64,000 nucleotides of DNA, from assembly GCF_002223055.1 (NCBI RefSeq), contig NZ_NKFL01000007.1, positions 620,001 to 684,000 on the forward strand, in the 5' to 3' direction. Source of the DNA: Burkholderia sp. HI2500. GTDB taxonomy: Bacteria; Pseudomonadota; Gammaproteobacteria; Burkholderiales; Burkholderiaceae. Position numbers and translations under genes: made by a program. Positions 53,564-62,025 of this stretch are shown here, in pieces. The notes under the pieces are model-generated. The model did no database searches and was not told the DNA's origin. It saw only the letters and a list, made by a program, of their open reading frames with translations. Positions within the stretch are counted from its first letter, which is position 1, and each line of letters starts with the position of its first letter.

Positions 53564-54802
53564 ATGTACACAGCCAACCGTGAAATCCGCGGGCGTGCAA
53601 TACGCCGCATCCAATGGCTGACAGCCGACCGGATCATTCCGTACAGCTGCATCATGCTGATGCTCTTCACCGCATTGCTGATCCTGTGGGGGATCGTGAC
53701 CGACGGCTTCACGTCGACCACCACGGTCCGACCCGGCACCGACTTCTCGGTCTTCTGGACCGCATCGCATCTCGTGTTGCAAGGCCACGCCGCATCGGTC
53801 TACGACATTTCCTCATTCAAGCAGGCCGAGTTCGCGCACTTCGGTGCGTCTCTGCAGCACCAGCCGCTTCCCTGGCTCTATCCGCCGACGATGCTGCTGT
53901 TCATCGCGCCGCTTGCCCTTGTGCCTTTCCTGCCCGCGTATTTCCTCTTTTTGGCGGGCAGTCTTTTATGCTACGCGTTCGCAGTCTCGCGGTTGTCGGG
54001 ATTGCGCGCGCATCTTCCCCACCCGCGCGCCGCCACGCTCGTCGTGGTCGCGTATTCGGGGGTGTGCCTGTCCGCGCTGTTCGGCCAGAACAGCGTCCTG
54101 ACCGCCGGCCTCGCCGCGCTCGCGCTGCATCTGCTGGGCAAGCGCCCGATCGTAGCCGGCGTGGTGATCGGGTTGCTTGCGATCAAGCCGCAACTCGCCG
54201 TCGTGTTTCCGTTCGTGCTGATCGCGGCGCGGGCATGGCGCACGTTCGCGGCGGCCGCGCTGAGCGCGACGCTGTTCGCGGCGGCCGGGATTGCACTGAC
54301 CGGCCCCGGCGCGCTGCACGGTTTGAGCCAGGCCATGTCGACGGTACGCGACATGCATTTCATGCTCGCGTCGTACTGGTTCGCGTCACCGACGCCGTTC
54401 GCCGCGTTGCGGCTCGCGGGTGCGCCGGTGGCCGCCGCGCTGGCCGCGCAAGCGGCGGTCGCACTGATCGCGATCGCCGCGGCCGTCGATGTGTGGCGCC
54501 GTACGCCCGACATGCGCCTGCGCGGCGCGGTGCTGGCGGTCGCCACGCTGCTGACGACGCCCTATCTGTGGCATTACGAACTGACGTGGCTCGGCATCGC
54601 GATCTTCTGCCTGATCGCGCACGGCCTCGACGAAGGCTGGCTGCCCGGCGACCAGGGCATCCTCGTGCTCGCGTGGCTGCTGCCGGTCTTCGAGATGTTC
54701 AACCGGTTGACGAAGCTGCCCCAGATCGGGCCGGTCGTGCTGCTCGCGGTGCTGCTCGTCGTCGTGCGCCGCGCGGCCCTCGCGTCACGGACCACGCCAT
54801 GA
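53564..54802 (+). CDS. Polytopic GT-C/GT87-type glycosyltransferase
   Basis: A 412-residue membrane protein with about ten helices, in the DUF2029 (GT87) family of polyprenyl-phosphate-sugar-dependent mannosyl- or arabinosyltransferases. A typical acidic loop after the first helix reads RPGTDFSVFWTASHLVLQGHAASVYD. Later blocks include PLPWLYPPTMLLFIAPLALVPF and LLAIKPQLAVVFPFVLIA. Catalysis is expected on the periplasmic side. GGGGA precedes the ATG at 53564. The stop overlaps the next ATG, so four genes to 57645 form one operon. Confidence 0.88.
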   Translation: MYTANREIRGRAIRRIQWLTADRIIPYSCIMLMLFTALLILWGIVTDGFTSTTTVRPGTDFSVFWTASHLVLQGHAASVYDISSFKQAEFAHFGASLQHQPLPWLYPPTMLLFIAPLALVPFLPAYFLFLAGSLLCYAFAVSRLSGLRAHLPHPRAATLVVVAYSGVCLSALFGQNSVLTAGLAALALHLLGKRPIVAGVVIGLLAIKPQLAVVFPFVLIAARAWRTFAAAALSATLFAAAGIALTGPGALHGLSQAMSTVRDMHFMLASYWFASPTPFAALRLAGAPVAAALAAQAAVALIAIAAAVDVWRRTPDMRLRGAVLAVATLLTTPYLWHYELTWLGIAIFCLIAHGLDEGWLPGDQGILVLAWLLPVFEMFNRLTKLPQIGPVVLLAVLLVVVRRAALASRTTP

Positions 54803-56178
54803 AAGCGCCTTCGTTCGCCCGCCACGCGCATGCCGCCACCGACGTGCATCCGGAACTCCCGATCGCGGGCCCGCGCCGCTATCCGCACTGGCTCAATCGC
54901 GAACGCGTGCGCCTTTATGCGGCCGCCGTGCTGATGGCGGAACTGCTGTTCATCGGCATCTATTCGCTCCGCGTGGTCCTGTCGCACCACGGCGCACCGG
55001 AACCGCTGTCGCCGGATTTCTCGCCGATCTGGAGCGCGGCGTGGCTCGCCGCGCACGGGCACGCGGCCGATGCATGGCATTTCCCCGCGCTGCTCGCGGT
55101 CCAGAAGCTCGCGATTCCGGCGCTGAATCTCGCGGAAGGCACGCTGCCGTGGCTCTATCCGCCGTCCATGCTGCTGCTCGTGCTGCCGCTCGGCTGGCTG
55201 CCGTACACGCTGGCGCGCGTGCTGTGGCTCGGGCTCACGTATGGACTGTTCGCGGCAACGATCCGCGCGATCGTGCAGCGCGAGGCCGCGTGGCTGTGCG
55301 CGCTCGCGTTCCCCGGCGCGTTCCTCACGGTGATTGCCGGGCAGACCAGCCTCTTCACCGCGTTGCTCGCCGGCGCCGGCCTGCTTGCGCTGAACCGCCG
55401 CCCGGCGTACGCCGGAATCTGCTTCGGTTTGCTGACGATGAAGCCGCAGCTCGCGGTGCTGTTCCCGCTCGCGCTGCTGTGCGCGGGTCAATGGCGCGCG
55501 CTGGCCGCGTGGGCCGCGACGATCGCGTGCAGCGTCGCGCTCTCGACCCTCGCGTTCGGGTTCGGCCCGTGGCTCACGTTCGCGCATGTGATCGACAACG
55601 TCTACGCGATCGTCGGCGCCGGCCAGGCCAAGTTCGTGCGCATGCCGTCGGTGTTCGCGCTCGCGATGATGGCAGGCTGGCCCGCCGTCGTCGCGGACGG
55701 CCTCCAGCTGCTGTCGGCCGCGATCGCGTCGATCGCCGTCATCTATGCATGGCGCGGCGCCTGCTCGTACGCGCTGCGCGCCGCGACCCTCGCCTGCGCC
55801 TGCCTGCTCGTCAGCCCCTATCTGTACGACTACGACCTGACCGGGTACGGCATCGTGATCGCGTGGTACGCGCGCTATGCGTGGACGCACGGCTGGCGCC
55901 GCTTCGATCGCGAATGGCTGCTGCTGCTGTGGCTGATGCCGCTCACGGGCCTCGCGGTCGTGCCGCATCTGTCGTTCCAGTTCATGCCGCTCGTCACGCT
56001 GGCGTCGCTCGGGCTGCTCGTGAGCCGGATCGCCCGGGAACGACACGACGTGCCGTTGATGCCGGACACACGCGACAACTCGACCGAAACCGCGTTCTCG
56101 CATCAGGCCCGAACGCACCACCGCCCGGCGTACGGAATGCGCCGCACCGGCCGACCGACCATCGGCGCGCATCGGTGA
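54799..56178 (+). CDS. Second GT-C/GT87-type glycosyltransferase
   Basis: A 459-residue paralogue of the preceding protein. The shared blocks are LSPDFSPIWSAAWLAAHGHAADAWHF, LPWLYPPSMLLLVLPLGWLPY and LLTMKPQLAVLFPLALLC. It has about ten helices and a basic, disordered C-terminal tail of some 50 residues. Its ATG overlaps the upstream stop as ATGA. Two adjacent paralogues suggest a two-step transfer or two sugars. Confidence 0.88.
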   Translation: MKAPSFARHAHAATDVHPELPIAGPRRYPHWLNRERVRLYAAAVLMAELLFIGIYSLRVVLSHHGAPEPLSPDFSPIWSAAWLAAHGHAADAWHFPALLAVQKLAIPALNLAEGTLPWLYPPSMLLLVLPLGWLPYTLARVLWLGLTYGLFAATIRAIVQREAAWLCALAFPGAFLTVIAGQTSLFTALLAGAGLLALNRRPAYAGICFGLLTMKPQLAVLFPLALLCAGQWRALAAWAATIACSVALSTLAFGFGPWLTFAHVIDNVYAIVGAGQAKFVRMPSVFALAMMAGWPAVVADGLQLLSAAIASIAVIYAWRGACSYALRAATLACACLLVSPYLYDYDLTGYGIVIAWYARYAWTHGWRRFDREWLLLLWLMPLTGLAVVPHLSFQFMPLVTLASLGLLVSRIARERHDVPLMPDTRDNSTETAFSHQARTHHRPAYGMRRTGRPTIGAHR

Positions 56179-56202
56179 AACGACATCACAAGGGGAATCA
56201 TC

Positions 56203-57246
56203 ATGCGGGAACCACTCTATACACCGCTCATCTCGCTGGTCGTGCCGTTCTATAACGAAGGCGAGGCCGTTGAGCACTTCTTCGACGTCGTGATTCCGCT
56301 GATGACGTCCATCGATGCGATCCGTTTCGAGATCGTCTGCGTGAACGACGGCAGCCGCGACGACACGCTCGACCGGCTGATCCGGATCAGCACCGCCGAG
56401 CGGCGCGTGCGCGTGATCGACCTCACCCGCAACTTCGGCAAGGAAGCGGCGCTCACGGCCGGCCTCGACGAAGCGCTCGGCGACGCGGTGATCCCGCTCG
56501 ACGCCGACCTGCAGGATCCGCCGGGCCTGATCCCCGTGATGATCGAGCACTGGCGCGACGGCGCGGAAGTCGTCGCGGCGAAGCGCAGCAACCGCGCGTG
56601 CGACTCGTTCGCGAAACGCACGGCGGCCGCGATCTACTATCGCGTGCACAACCTGCTGTCGGACGTGAAACTGCCGGAGAACGTCGGCGATTTCCGGCTG
56701 ATGGACCGCAAGGTCGTGAACGCGCTGCGCAACCTGCCCGAGCGGCATCGCTTCATGAAGGGGCTGTTCGCGTGGGTCGGCTACCGCACCGTGATCGTCG
56801 AATACCAGCGCGACGCGCGCAGCGCCGGGCACTCGAAGTTCTCCGGCTGGAAACTGTGGAATTTCGCGCTGGAAGGCATCACCAGCTTCAGCACCGTGCC
56901 GCTGCGCAGCTGGACCTACATCGGCGTCGGCATCGCCACGCTCGCGTTCCTGTACGGCGCGTTCATCATCTTCCGCACGCTGCTGTTCGGCAATCCGGTG
57001 CTCGGCTACGCATCGCTGATCTCGGTCACGCTGTTCATCGGCGGGATCGAGCTCATCGGGATCGGTGTCGTCGGCGAATACGTCGGGCGAATCTACGACG
57101 AGTCGAAGCAGCGGCCCGTCTACCTGATCCGCCGCCGCTACCAGGCGCACGGCAAGGTGATCGAACTCCCGGTCGCGCGCGATGCGCGCCGCCAGATCGC
57201 GCGCCGGCGCGTGCAGCCGACCCGTGCGCGGATCGGCGCACGCTGA
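56203..57246 (+). CDS. Polyprenyl-phosphate glycosyltransferase (GtrB/DPM1-like, GT2)
   Basis: A 347-residue inner-membrane enzyme. The N-terminal GT2 domain (LVVPFYNEGEAVEHFF, CVNDGSRDDTLDRL, DADLQDPPGLIPVM) transfers a sugar from a nucleotide donor to undecaprenyl phosphate. Two C-terminal helices lie around 232-305 (YIGVGIATLAFLYGAFIIF and YASLISVTLFIGGIELIGIGVVGEYVGRIYDE). It supplies the lipid-linked sugar used by the two GT-C enzymes. AAGGGG lies upstream of the ATG. Confidence 0.93.
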   Translation: MREPLYTPLISLVVPFYNEGEAVEHFFDVVIPLMTSIDAIRFEIVCVNDGSRDDTLDRLIRISTAERRVRVIDLTRNFGKEAALTAGLDEALGDAVIPLDADLQDPPGLIPVMIEHWRDGAEVVAAKRSNRACDSFAKRTAAAIYYRVHNLLSDVKLPENVGDFRLMDRKVVNALRNLPERHRFMKGLFAWVGYRTVIVEYQRDARSAGHSKFSGWKLWNFALEGITSFSTVPLRSWTYIGVGIATLAFLYGAFIIFRTLLFGNPVLGYASLISVTLFIGGIELIGIGVVGEYVGRIYDESKQRPVYLIRRRYQAHGKVIELPVARDARRQIARRRVQPTRARIGAR

Positions 57247-57261
57247 CGCGCGCCAACGGCC

Positions 57262-57645
57262 ATGATCGCCCTGCTCCATGCCGAGCGCACGCGGCTCGTG
57301 CGCTTCGGCGTGTCCGGGCTCGGCTCGACCGCGATCCACACGCTGGTGGCCGCGGCGCTGTTCGCGCGGTTCGACGCGACGCTGGTGACGGCGAACGCGA
57401 TCGCCTTCCTCTGCGCGACGGCCTTCTCGTATCTCGCGAATACGCTGTGGAGCTTCTCGTCGACAGTGGGCACGCGCAACGCGGTGCGCTTTCTCGCGGT
57501 CACGCTGGCCGGCTTCGTCGAAACGATGCTGCTCGCGCGTGCGGCCGAAGCGCTCGAAGCTTCCCGCGCGATGAGCATCGTCGCGATCGCGCTGCTGGTT
57601 CCGCCGACCACGTTCGCGCTGCACCGGCTGTGGACCTACCGGTAA
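57262..57645 (+). CDS. GtrA family lipid-linked sugar flippase
   Basis: A 127-residue protein with four helices and the GtrA pattern (RLVRFGVSGLGSTAIHTLVAAALF, FSYLANTLWSF, LHRLWTYR). GtrA proteins move undecaprenyl-phosphate-sugar to the periplasmic side. It completes a synthesis, flipping and transfer set with the three upstream genes, from which it is separated by only 15 bases. Confidence 0.9.
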   Translation: MIALLHAERTRLVRFGVSGLGSTAIHTLVAAALFARFDATLVTANAIAFLCATAFSYLANTLWSFSSTVGTRNAVRFLAVTLAGFVETMLLARAAEALEASRAMSIVAIALLVPPTTFALHRLWTYR

Positions 57646-57946
57646 GCAATCCTTCCCCGCCCGCCGCTGCCGGACATCATCGGCCATTCGATTAACAGGT
57701 TCAATGTCGTTATATTTATGTAACGCATCGAGCCGACTGAAGCCGATTTTAAAATTACCGCCCGAAATAACATTAATACCCTGTTTACTTTTACAGCTTC
57801 CGGAATTAACCGAACGGGATAATCTGCATTCGCCATCTCGCCTGCACGTGCCTTGACCGGCACGAAGCCTTGCAGGACAAGGCGATGGCGGCCGCACGAA
57901 GAAATTCGCGCAACAATAAGTCCCATTCATTCAAACGGGAGCTTCT
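57646..57946. other. Promoter region of aidA
   Basis: These 301 bases are AT-rich in their middle (about 57690-57800) and hold no gene. A near-ideal LuxR-family box lies at 57781-57796 and a -10-like hexamer at 57818-57823, listed separately. Confidence 0.7.
57781..57796 (+). promoter_or_regulatory. cep-type lux box of aidA
   Basis: The 16-base element has CTGT and ACAG arms around an eight-base AT-rich spacer, the pattern expected for CepR and related LuxR-type activators. A GATAAT hexamer at 57818-57823 would give a transcription start near 57830, placing the box centre at about -42, the usual class II-like position. The untranslated leader would be about 117 bases. aidA is a known acyl-homoserine-lactone-controlled gene in Burkholderia. 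Confidence 0.8.
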
Positions 57947-58450
57947 ATGTCACGCGTCACTGATGTGCTCGTCTCTTTCGATACCGAAACCATTCTCAAA
58001 AAATATCCGAATCCCAGCAAGAACCCGGCCGCACCGACGCTGATCGATTGGCGCTATGTCTATATGGTGACCAACCAGGACAACGTCATCTCCGGGCAGG
58101 CAGGCGGCGAACTCGACCTGAAGGCGCAGGTCGGCGACCTGATCCGCTGGCGTGAAACGAGCCTGTCGCTGGGCTTCGAGAACCAGGTCGTGTTCTACAA
58201 GTTCGTCGGCAACGTCGGCAACGAACTGATCTCGACGCCGACACCGCGCGTCGCGGAAGCGTCCATTCCGGTGCCGAACACCAGCAAGCCCGAGGTGCCG
58301 ACCTGCCAGAAGGTCGCGAACTACTACTGGTCGTCGGAGTGCCTGAAAGTCGGCCGCGTAACGTACCACTTCCAGTTCCAGATCATCGATCGCAACTGCC
58401 AGAGCCAGGGCTGCTTCTCCTGGGATCCGTTCATCTCGATCCATAACTGA
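57947..58450 (+). CDS. aidA: AidA, PixA/AidA family quorum-sensing-controlled protein
   Basis: A 167-residue protein of the inclusion-body/AidA (PixA) family. It has DVLVSFDTETILKKYP at the start, APTLIDWRYVYMV, LDLKAQVGDLIRWRETSLSLG, CQKVANYYWSSECLKVG and CFSWDPFISIHN at the end. No signal peptide is seen. In B. cenocepacia AidA is needed for slow killing of nematodes and is under CepIR control; its biochemical activity is unknown. The ribosome site is CGGGAG. The lectin-fusion gene follows after 65 bases and is presumably cotranscribed. Confidence 0.93.
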   Translation: MSRVTDVLVSFDTETILKKYPNPSKNPAAPTLIDWRYVYMVTNQDNVISGQAGGELDLKAQVGDLIRWRETSLSLGFENQVVFYKFVGNVGNELISTPTPRVAEASIPVPNTSKPEVPTCQKVANYYWSSECLKVGRVTYHFQFQIIDRNCQSQGCFSWDPFISIHN

Positions 58451-58515
58451 TCGCGGCAGGCGGGCGGCCGCGCGGCGGCTGCCCGCATCATCCACTTGTT
58501 GCGGAGGAAGCGCTC

Positions 58516-59406
58516 ATGTCTGGTCTTCGTTGCGATGCGCTGGTGATCGTCGACGCCGTCACGTTGCTGTCGGCCTACCCGGAGGCAAGCCGGGATCCAG
58601 CCGCGCCGACCGTGATCGACGGCCGGCATCTCTATGTGGTGAGCCCCGGCGACGCCGCGCCGCTCGGCCACAACGACAGCCGCCTCTTTACCGGCCTGTC
58701 GCCGGGCGACCAGCTGCGCCTGCGCGAAACCGCGCTGGCCTTGCGCGCCGAGGTAAGCGTGCTGTTCGTCCGGTTCACGTTGAAGGATGCGGGCATCGTC
58801 GCGCCGATCGAACCCGAAGTGCGCGACGCGGCCACGCCCGTGCCGGATGCCGACGACCTGCTGCATCCGCCGTGCCATCCGATGAAGGACCACTACTGGC
58901 GCAGCGACGTGCTGGCCGCGGGCGCCACCACGTGTACGGCCGATTTCGGCGTATACGACCGCGACGGCACCGTATCGGGCTATTTCCGCTGGGAAACGTC
59001 GATCGAGATCGCCGGGAGCCAGGCGGACACGAAGCAGCCCGGTTTCAAGCCGTCGTCGGATCGCAATGGCCACTTCACGCTGCCGCCGAATACGGCATTC
59101 AAGGCGATCTTCTACGCGAATGCCGCCGACCGGCAGGACCTGAAACTCTTCATCGACGATGTGCCGGAACCGGCCGCATCGTTCGTCGGCAACAGCGAGG
59201 ACGGCGTCAGGATGTTCACGCTGAACTCGAAAGGCGGCAAGATCCGGATCGACGCGTCGGCCAACGGCAGGCCATCCGCGACCGATGCGCGCCTCGCGCC
59301 GCTGTCCGCGGGCGACTCCGTCTGGCTCGGCTGGCTGGGTGCCGAGGACGGCGCCGATGCCGACTACAACGACGGGATCGTGATCCTGCAGTGGCCGATC
59401 ACGTGA
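58516..59406 (+). CDS. AidA-like domain fused to a LecB-type calcium lectin (BC2L-D-like)
   Basis: A 296-residue two-domain protein. Residues 1-165 are a diverged copy of AidA (DALVIVDAVTLLSAYPE, APTVIDGRHLYVV, LSPGDQLRLRETALALRAEV). Residues 184-296 match LecB/PA-IIL family lectins: FTLPPNTAFKAIFYANAAD, NGRPSATDARLAPL and the calcium loop EDGADADYND at 277-286, ending LQWPIT. All loop acids and Asn202 are kept, so two calcium ions and a fucose- or mannose-type sugar are expected. The sugar-specificity triplet reads AAD rather than the SSG of LecB, and the chain ends in Thr rather than Gly, whose carboxylate ligates calcium in LecB. I recall a matching BC2L-D gene beside aidA in B. cenocepacia. 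Confidence 0.9.
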   Translation: MSGLRCDALVIVDAVTLLSAYPEASRDPAAPTVIDGRHLYVVSPGDAAPLGHNDSRLFTGLSPGDQLRLRETALALRAEVSVLFVRFTLKDAGIVAPIEPEVRDAATPVPDADDLLHPPCHPMKDHYWRSDVLAAGATTCTADFGVYDRDGTVSGYFRWETSIEIAGSQADTKQPGFKPSSDRNGHFTLPPNTAFKAIFYANAADRQDLKLFIDDVPEPAASFVGNSEDGVRMFTLNSKGGKIRIDASANGRPSATDARLAPLSAGDSVWLGWLGAEDGADADYNDGIVILQWPIT

Positions 59407-59425
59407 GCGCCGTAGCAATCGGCGC
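59407..59425. terminator. Hairpin between converging aid and solute-binding genes
   Basis: gcgccg (59407-59412) pairs with cggcgc (59420-59425) across a seven-base loop in the 28-base gap between two converging stop codons. There is no T run; it may serve both directions weakly. Confidence 0.45.
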
Positions 59426-59434
59426 GCGGGCAGT

Positions 59435-60373
59435 TCAGGTACGCGGCAGCCCCGGCGGATTGGTCTGCGACCGCTCGATCGCTTCGGCGTCGAGGCTCCA
59501 GCGGCCGAGCACCTTCCGGTAGCTGCCGTTCGCGATCAGCGCATTGATCGCGACCGTCAGCGGATCGGCAAGGCCGCTGCCCTTGCGCGTCGTGATCGCG
59601 ATGTCCGCGGTGCGCGGCCAGCCGCCGCTCACCGTGCCGATCAGCTTCGCATCGCCGCGCAGCGACGCCTGGTACGCGAGCATCGAATTCACGCTGAAGA
59701 TCGTGTCGACGCGCCCCGACTGCAGCGCGACCCAGCGCTCGGCCGCATCCGCGTAATACTGGATCTCGACCGGCGCGAGGCCGCGCGCGACGTTCTGCCG
59801 GTTCCACTCGAGCAGGATCTTTTCCTGGTTCGTGCCCGAATCGGTCACGACGCGCAGCCCGGCAACATCTTTCGGCTCGCGGATCGCAGCAATCCGGCTG
59901 CCGTTCTTCACGTAGAAGCCGAGCTGATCCTTCCGGTAGGTCGAGAAGTCGAATTTCTCCTTGCGCTGTTCGGTCACCGTCACGTTCGAGATCACCGCGT
60001 CGACCTTGCCGGACTGCAGCGCGAGCGGCCAGTCGGCCCACGAAAGCGGCACGAGCTTCAGCTTGCGGCCGATGCTGTCCGCGACGAGCTGCGCGAGATC
60101 GGGATCGAAGCCGACCACCGTTCGCGCATCGGTCGCATAGGTGCTGAGCGGCGGCAGGTTCGGCGCGATACCGATCGTCAGCGTGTTCGCCTCGGCAAAG
60201 CGGAAGCCGGCCGGCAACGCCTGCTCGACCGCCGGGTTCACGGTGCCGCGCTGCCGGCCGGGCTGCTCTGGGCTCAGGTCGAACGTCGCGGCCTGCGCGG
60301 CCACGCTGCCGCCGATCAGGACGGCGGCCAGCACACGAGCGACGCGCGCAACGGGGAATGCTGTTCTTTTCAT
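59435..60373 (-). CDS. Periplasmic amino-acid-binding protein (ABC family 3)
   Basis: A 312-residue solute-binding protein with a signal peptide to about residue 28 (SVAAQAA). The mature part has the family-3 pattern: LTIGIAPNLPPLSTYA, GFDPDLAQLVADSIGRKLKLVPLSWADWPLALQSGKVDAVISNVTVTEQRKEKFDFS and DSGTNQEKILLEWN. It binds a polar amino acid or derivative. No permease or ATPase gene accompanies it, so it either works with a transporter elsewhere or supplies the neighbouring metabolite cluster. It is in the same direction as the oxygenase gene, 98 bases upstream. Confidence 0.88.
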   Translation of the reverse strand: MKRTAFPVARVARVLAAVLIGGSVAAQAATFDLSPEQPGRQRGTVNPAVEQALPAGFRFAEANTLTIGIAPNLPPLSTYATDARTVVGFDPDLAQLVADSIGRKLKLVPLSWADWPLALQSGKVDAVISNVTVTEQRKEKFDFSTYRKDQLGFYVKNGSRIAAIREPKDVAGLRVVTDSGTNQEKILLEWNRQNVARGLAPVEIQYYADAAERWVALQSGRVDTIFSVNSMLAYQASLRGDAKLIGTVSGGWPRTADIAITTRKGSGLADPLTVAINALIANGSYRKVLGRWSLDAEAIERSQTNPPGLPRT

Positions 60374-60471
60374 ATATTCCGGATTCCTTTATTTTTTTAT
60401 GACGCGTGCGCGGAACGCGGGCGGGCCGAACGATGTTCACCGTCCGTCGCCGCCTGGCGTTCCCGGCCCGC

Positions 60472-61590
60472 TCAGGCAGGCGTCGCTTCGAGTTCGGCCG
60501 CGGCCGCGCGTCGCGTCACCGGCTGGGCGACCGGCGACGGGCGCGTTGCTTGCGACTCGCCCGCATACAGCGCCTTCGGATCGAACACGCGCGCCTGCAG
60601 CGGCGTGAACGCACGGAAGTTCCACAGGCTGCGCGCGACGAACACGCGCTGCACCCAGCGGAATGCCCGGTCGTTCTCGTCGTATTGCGGATCGAAACGG
60701 TCGCGCGAATGCAGCGTGAAATGGTTGTTGATCAGCACCAGCTTGCCCGGTTGAACCTGCACGCCGAACGACACCTCGCGCACCGCGCGATACAGGTTGG
60801 CCAGCGCCTCCTGCGCGCGCGTGTTGACCGCCAGCACCATGTCCGGATAGAACGCGACCGTCACGCGCGGCGCATCGAGCGGCCCCGACAGCACCGCGCT
60901 CAGGTCGGTGTTGTCGCGCGGCGTCGGCGCGGCCCCGCGCCACCGGTACGGCACGCGGATGATGTAGTGCTCGCCGTAGAGTTGCGCGATATCGTCCGGC
61001 GACAGCAGCTGCAGCGCACGACGCGCATCGGCGAGCCGCGTGTACGGGCCGCCGCCGGCCTCGCTGCGCACGCCGAGCAGCAGCAACGCGAACGGCGACG
61101 TATCGCCTTCCGGCATGTGCGCCTGCGCGGCGTTCTCGATATGGAAATCGAGTTCGACCTCGGAGCCCAGGCCCGTATAGTCGCGCGCGGTCGCCTTGTG
61201 CGGCGTGAGGTTGTTCACGAGCTCGCGGCCTTCGTGCGCAATCGAATACGGCTCGCCGGCCAGCGTGCTCAACGCGACCAGCACGTTCTCGCTCAACACG
61301 CCGGCCTTGAATGAGCGGCCGGTTTCCTCGAACCGCGGGCTGCCCTTCACGTCGTCGTCGATCGGCAGGTTGTCGATCTCGATCGAGCCGTGCGCATCGG
61401 CGGTCGGCGCCTTCGCGCGATCGAACGCGTCGACGACCCGGTCGGGAAACGCGGTGTAGGCAAGCTTGCGCACCGCGCTGATGTAGCCCGCACCGCCGGC
61501 CGGATCATAGGCCAGTGCGCCGAGCGTCGTCCGGATGTGACTCGATTCCGCTGCCGTCAAAACGATGCGTGCATCTGCGAGATAGGTCAT
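60472..61590 (-). CDS. Fe(II)/2-oxoglutarate oxygenase, clavaminate-synthase/asparagine-hydroxylase-like
   Basis: A 372-residue cytoplasmic oxygenase of the TauD/clavaminate synthase superfamily, close in pattern to AsnO and VioC amino-acid beta-hydroxylases. The first metal ligands form HIE at 150-152 (LDFHIENAAQ). The distal His is His294 in NNHFTLHSRDRF, and Arg308 or Arg311 would bind 2-oxoglutarate. The C-terminal RWVQRVFVARSLW is typical. It probably hydroxylates a free or ligated amino acid. It is divergent from an MFS exporter and an ATP-grasp ligase, which suggests a small biosynthetic cluster. Confidence 0.85.
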   Translation of the reverse strand: MTYLADARIVLTAAESSHIRTTLGALAYDPAGGAGYISAVRKLAYTAFPDRVVDAFDRAKAPTADAHGSIEIDNLPIDDDVKGSPRFEETGRSFKAGVLSENVLVALSTLAGEPYSIAHEGRELVNNLTPHKATARDYTGLGSEVELDFHIENAAQAHMPEGDTSPFALLLLGVRSEAGGGPYTRLADARRALQLLSPDDIAQLYGEHYIIRVPYRWRGAAPTPRDNTDLSAVLSGPLDAPRVTVAFYPDMVLAVNTRAQEALANLYRAVREVSFGVQVQPGKLVLINNHFTLHSRDRFDPQYDENDRAFRWVQRVFVARSLWNFRAFTPLQARVFDPKALYAGESQATRPSPVAQPVTRRAAAAELEATPA

Positions 61591-62025
61591 AGGTCTCTCG
61601 TATAAAGATCGGAGGTCGATAAGCGGTATGGCTCTACCGCCGCGCGTAGCCGTCCTCGGGGCCCGGCGCTCGACAAGACTAGGAGACCGTCATTGCATTG
61701 CGAAATGATATTAATTCGATTGCAAACAAAAATTTTCGATATAAGTTCAGCAACGAAGCCGGCGACGGGCCGCGCCATGCGCCCCGTCTCTTAACACGAA
61801 TAGTTGTTAAAAAATCGCTGGTTATTATTTGTATTCGCTAACGGGTCGATGCTAGTTTTCTGTCGGATTCGACGATGCGCCGGCCGTCGATCGGCAGCCG
61901 GCGCCCTTCCTCCGCCCCACGGAAACCCGTTAGATGAACCGATTCCATCTGCTGCGCAGTACGCCCGGAAACGACGCGCCGTTGGCTGCATGCCGCCCCA
62001 CCCGCCACGCGGTGCGGAGGACACG
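61591..62025. other. Divergent promoter region of the oxygenase and exporter genes
   Basis: These 435 bases are AT-rich at 61690-61750 and 61795-61860 and hold no gene. The region separates the leftward oxygenase from the rightward MFS gene, so it should contain two promoters. The cgaata and tattcg pair at about 61798-61838 is too far apart to call an operator. No lux box was found. Confidence 0.55.

Noticed and set aside
54574..57930. Very long minus-strand open frame across the glycosyltransferase operon
   Set aside because: It is a GC-skew shadow of the real plus-strand genes: Arg/His-rich composition, no domains.
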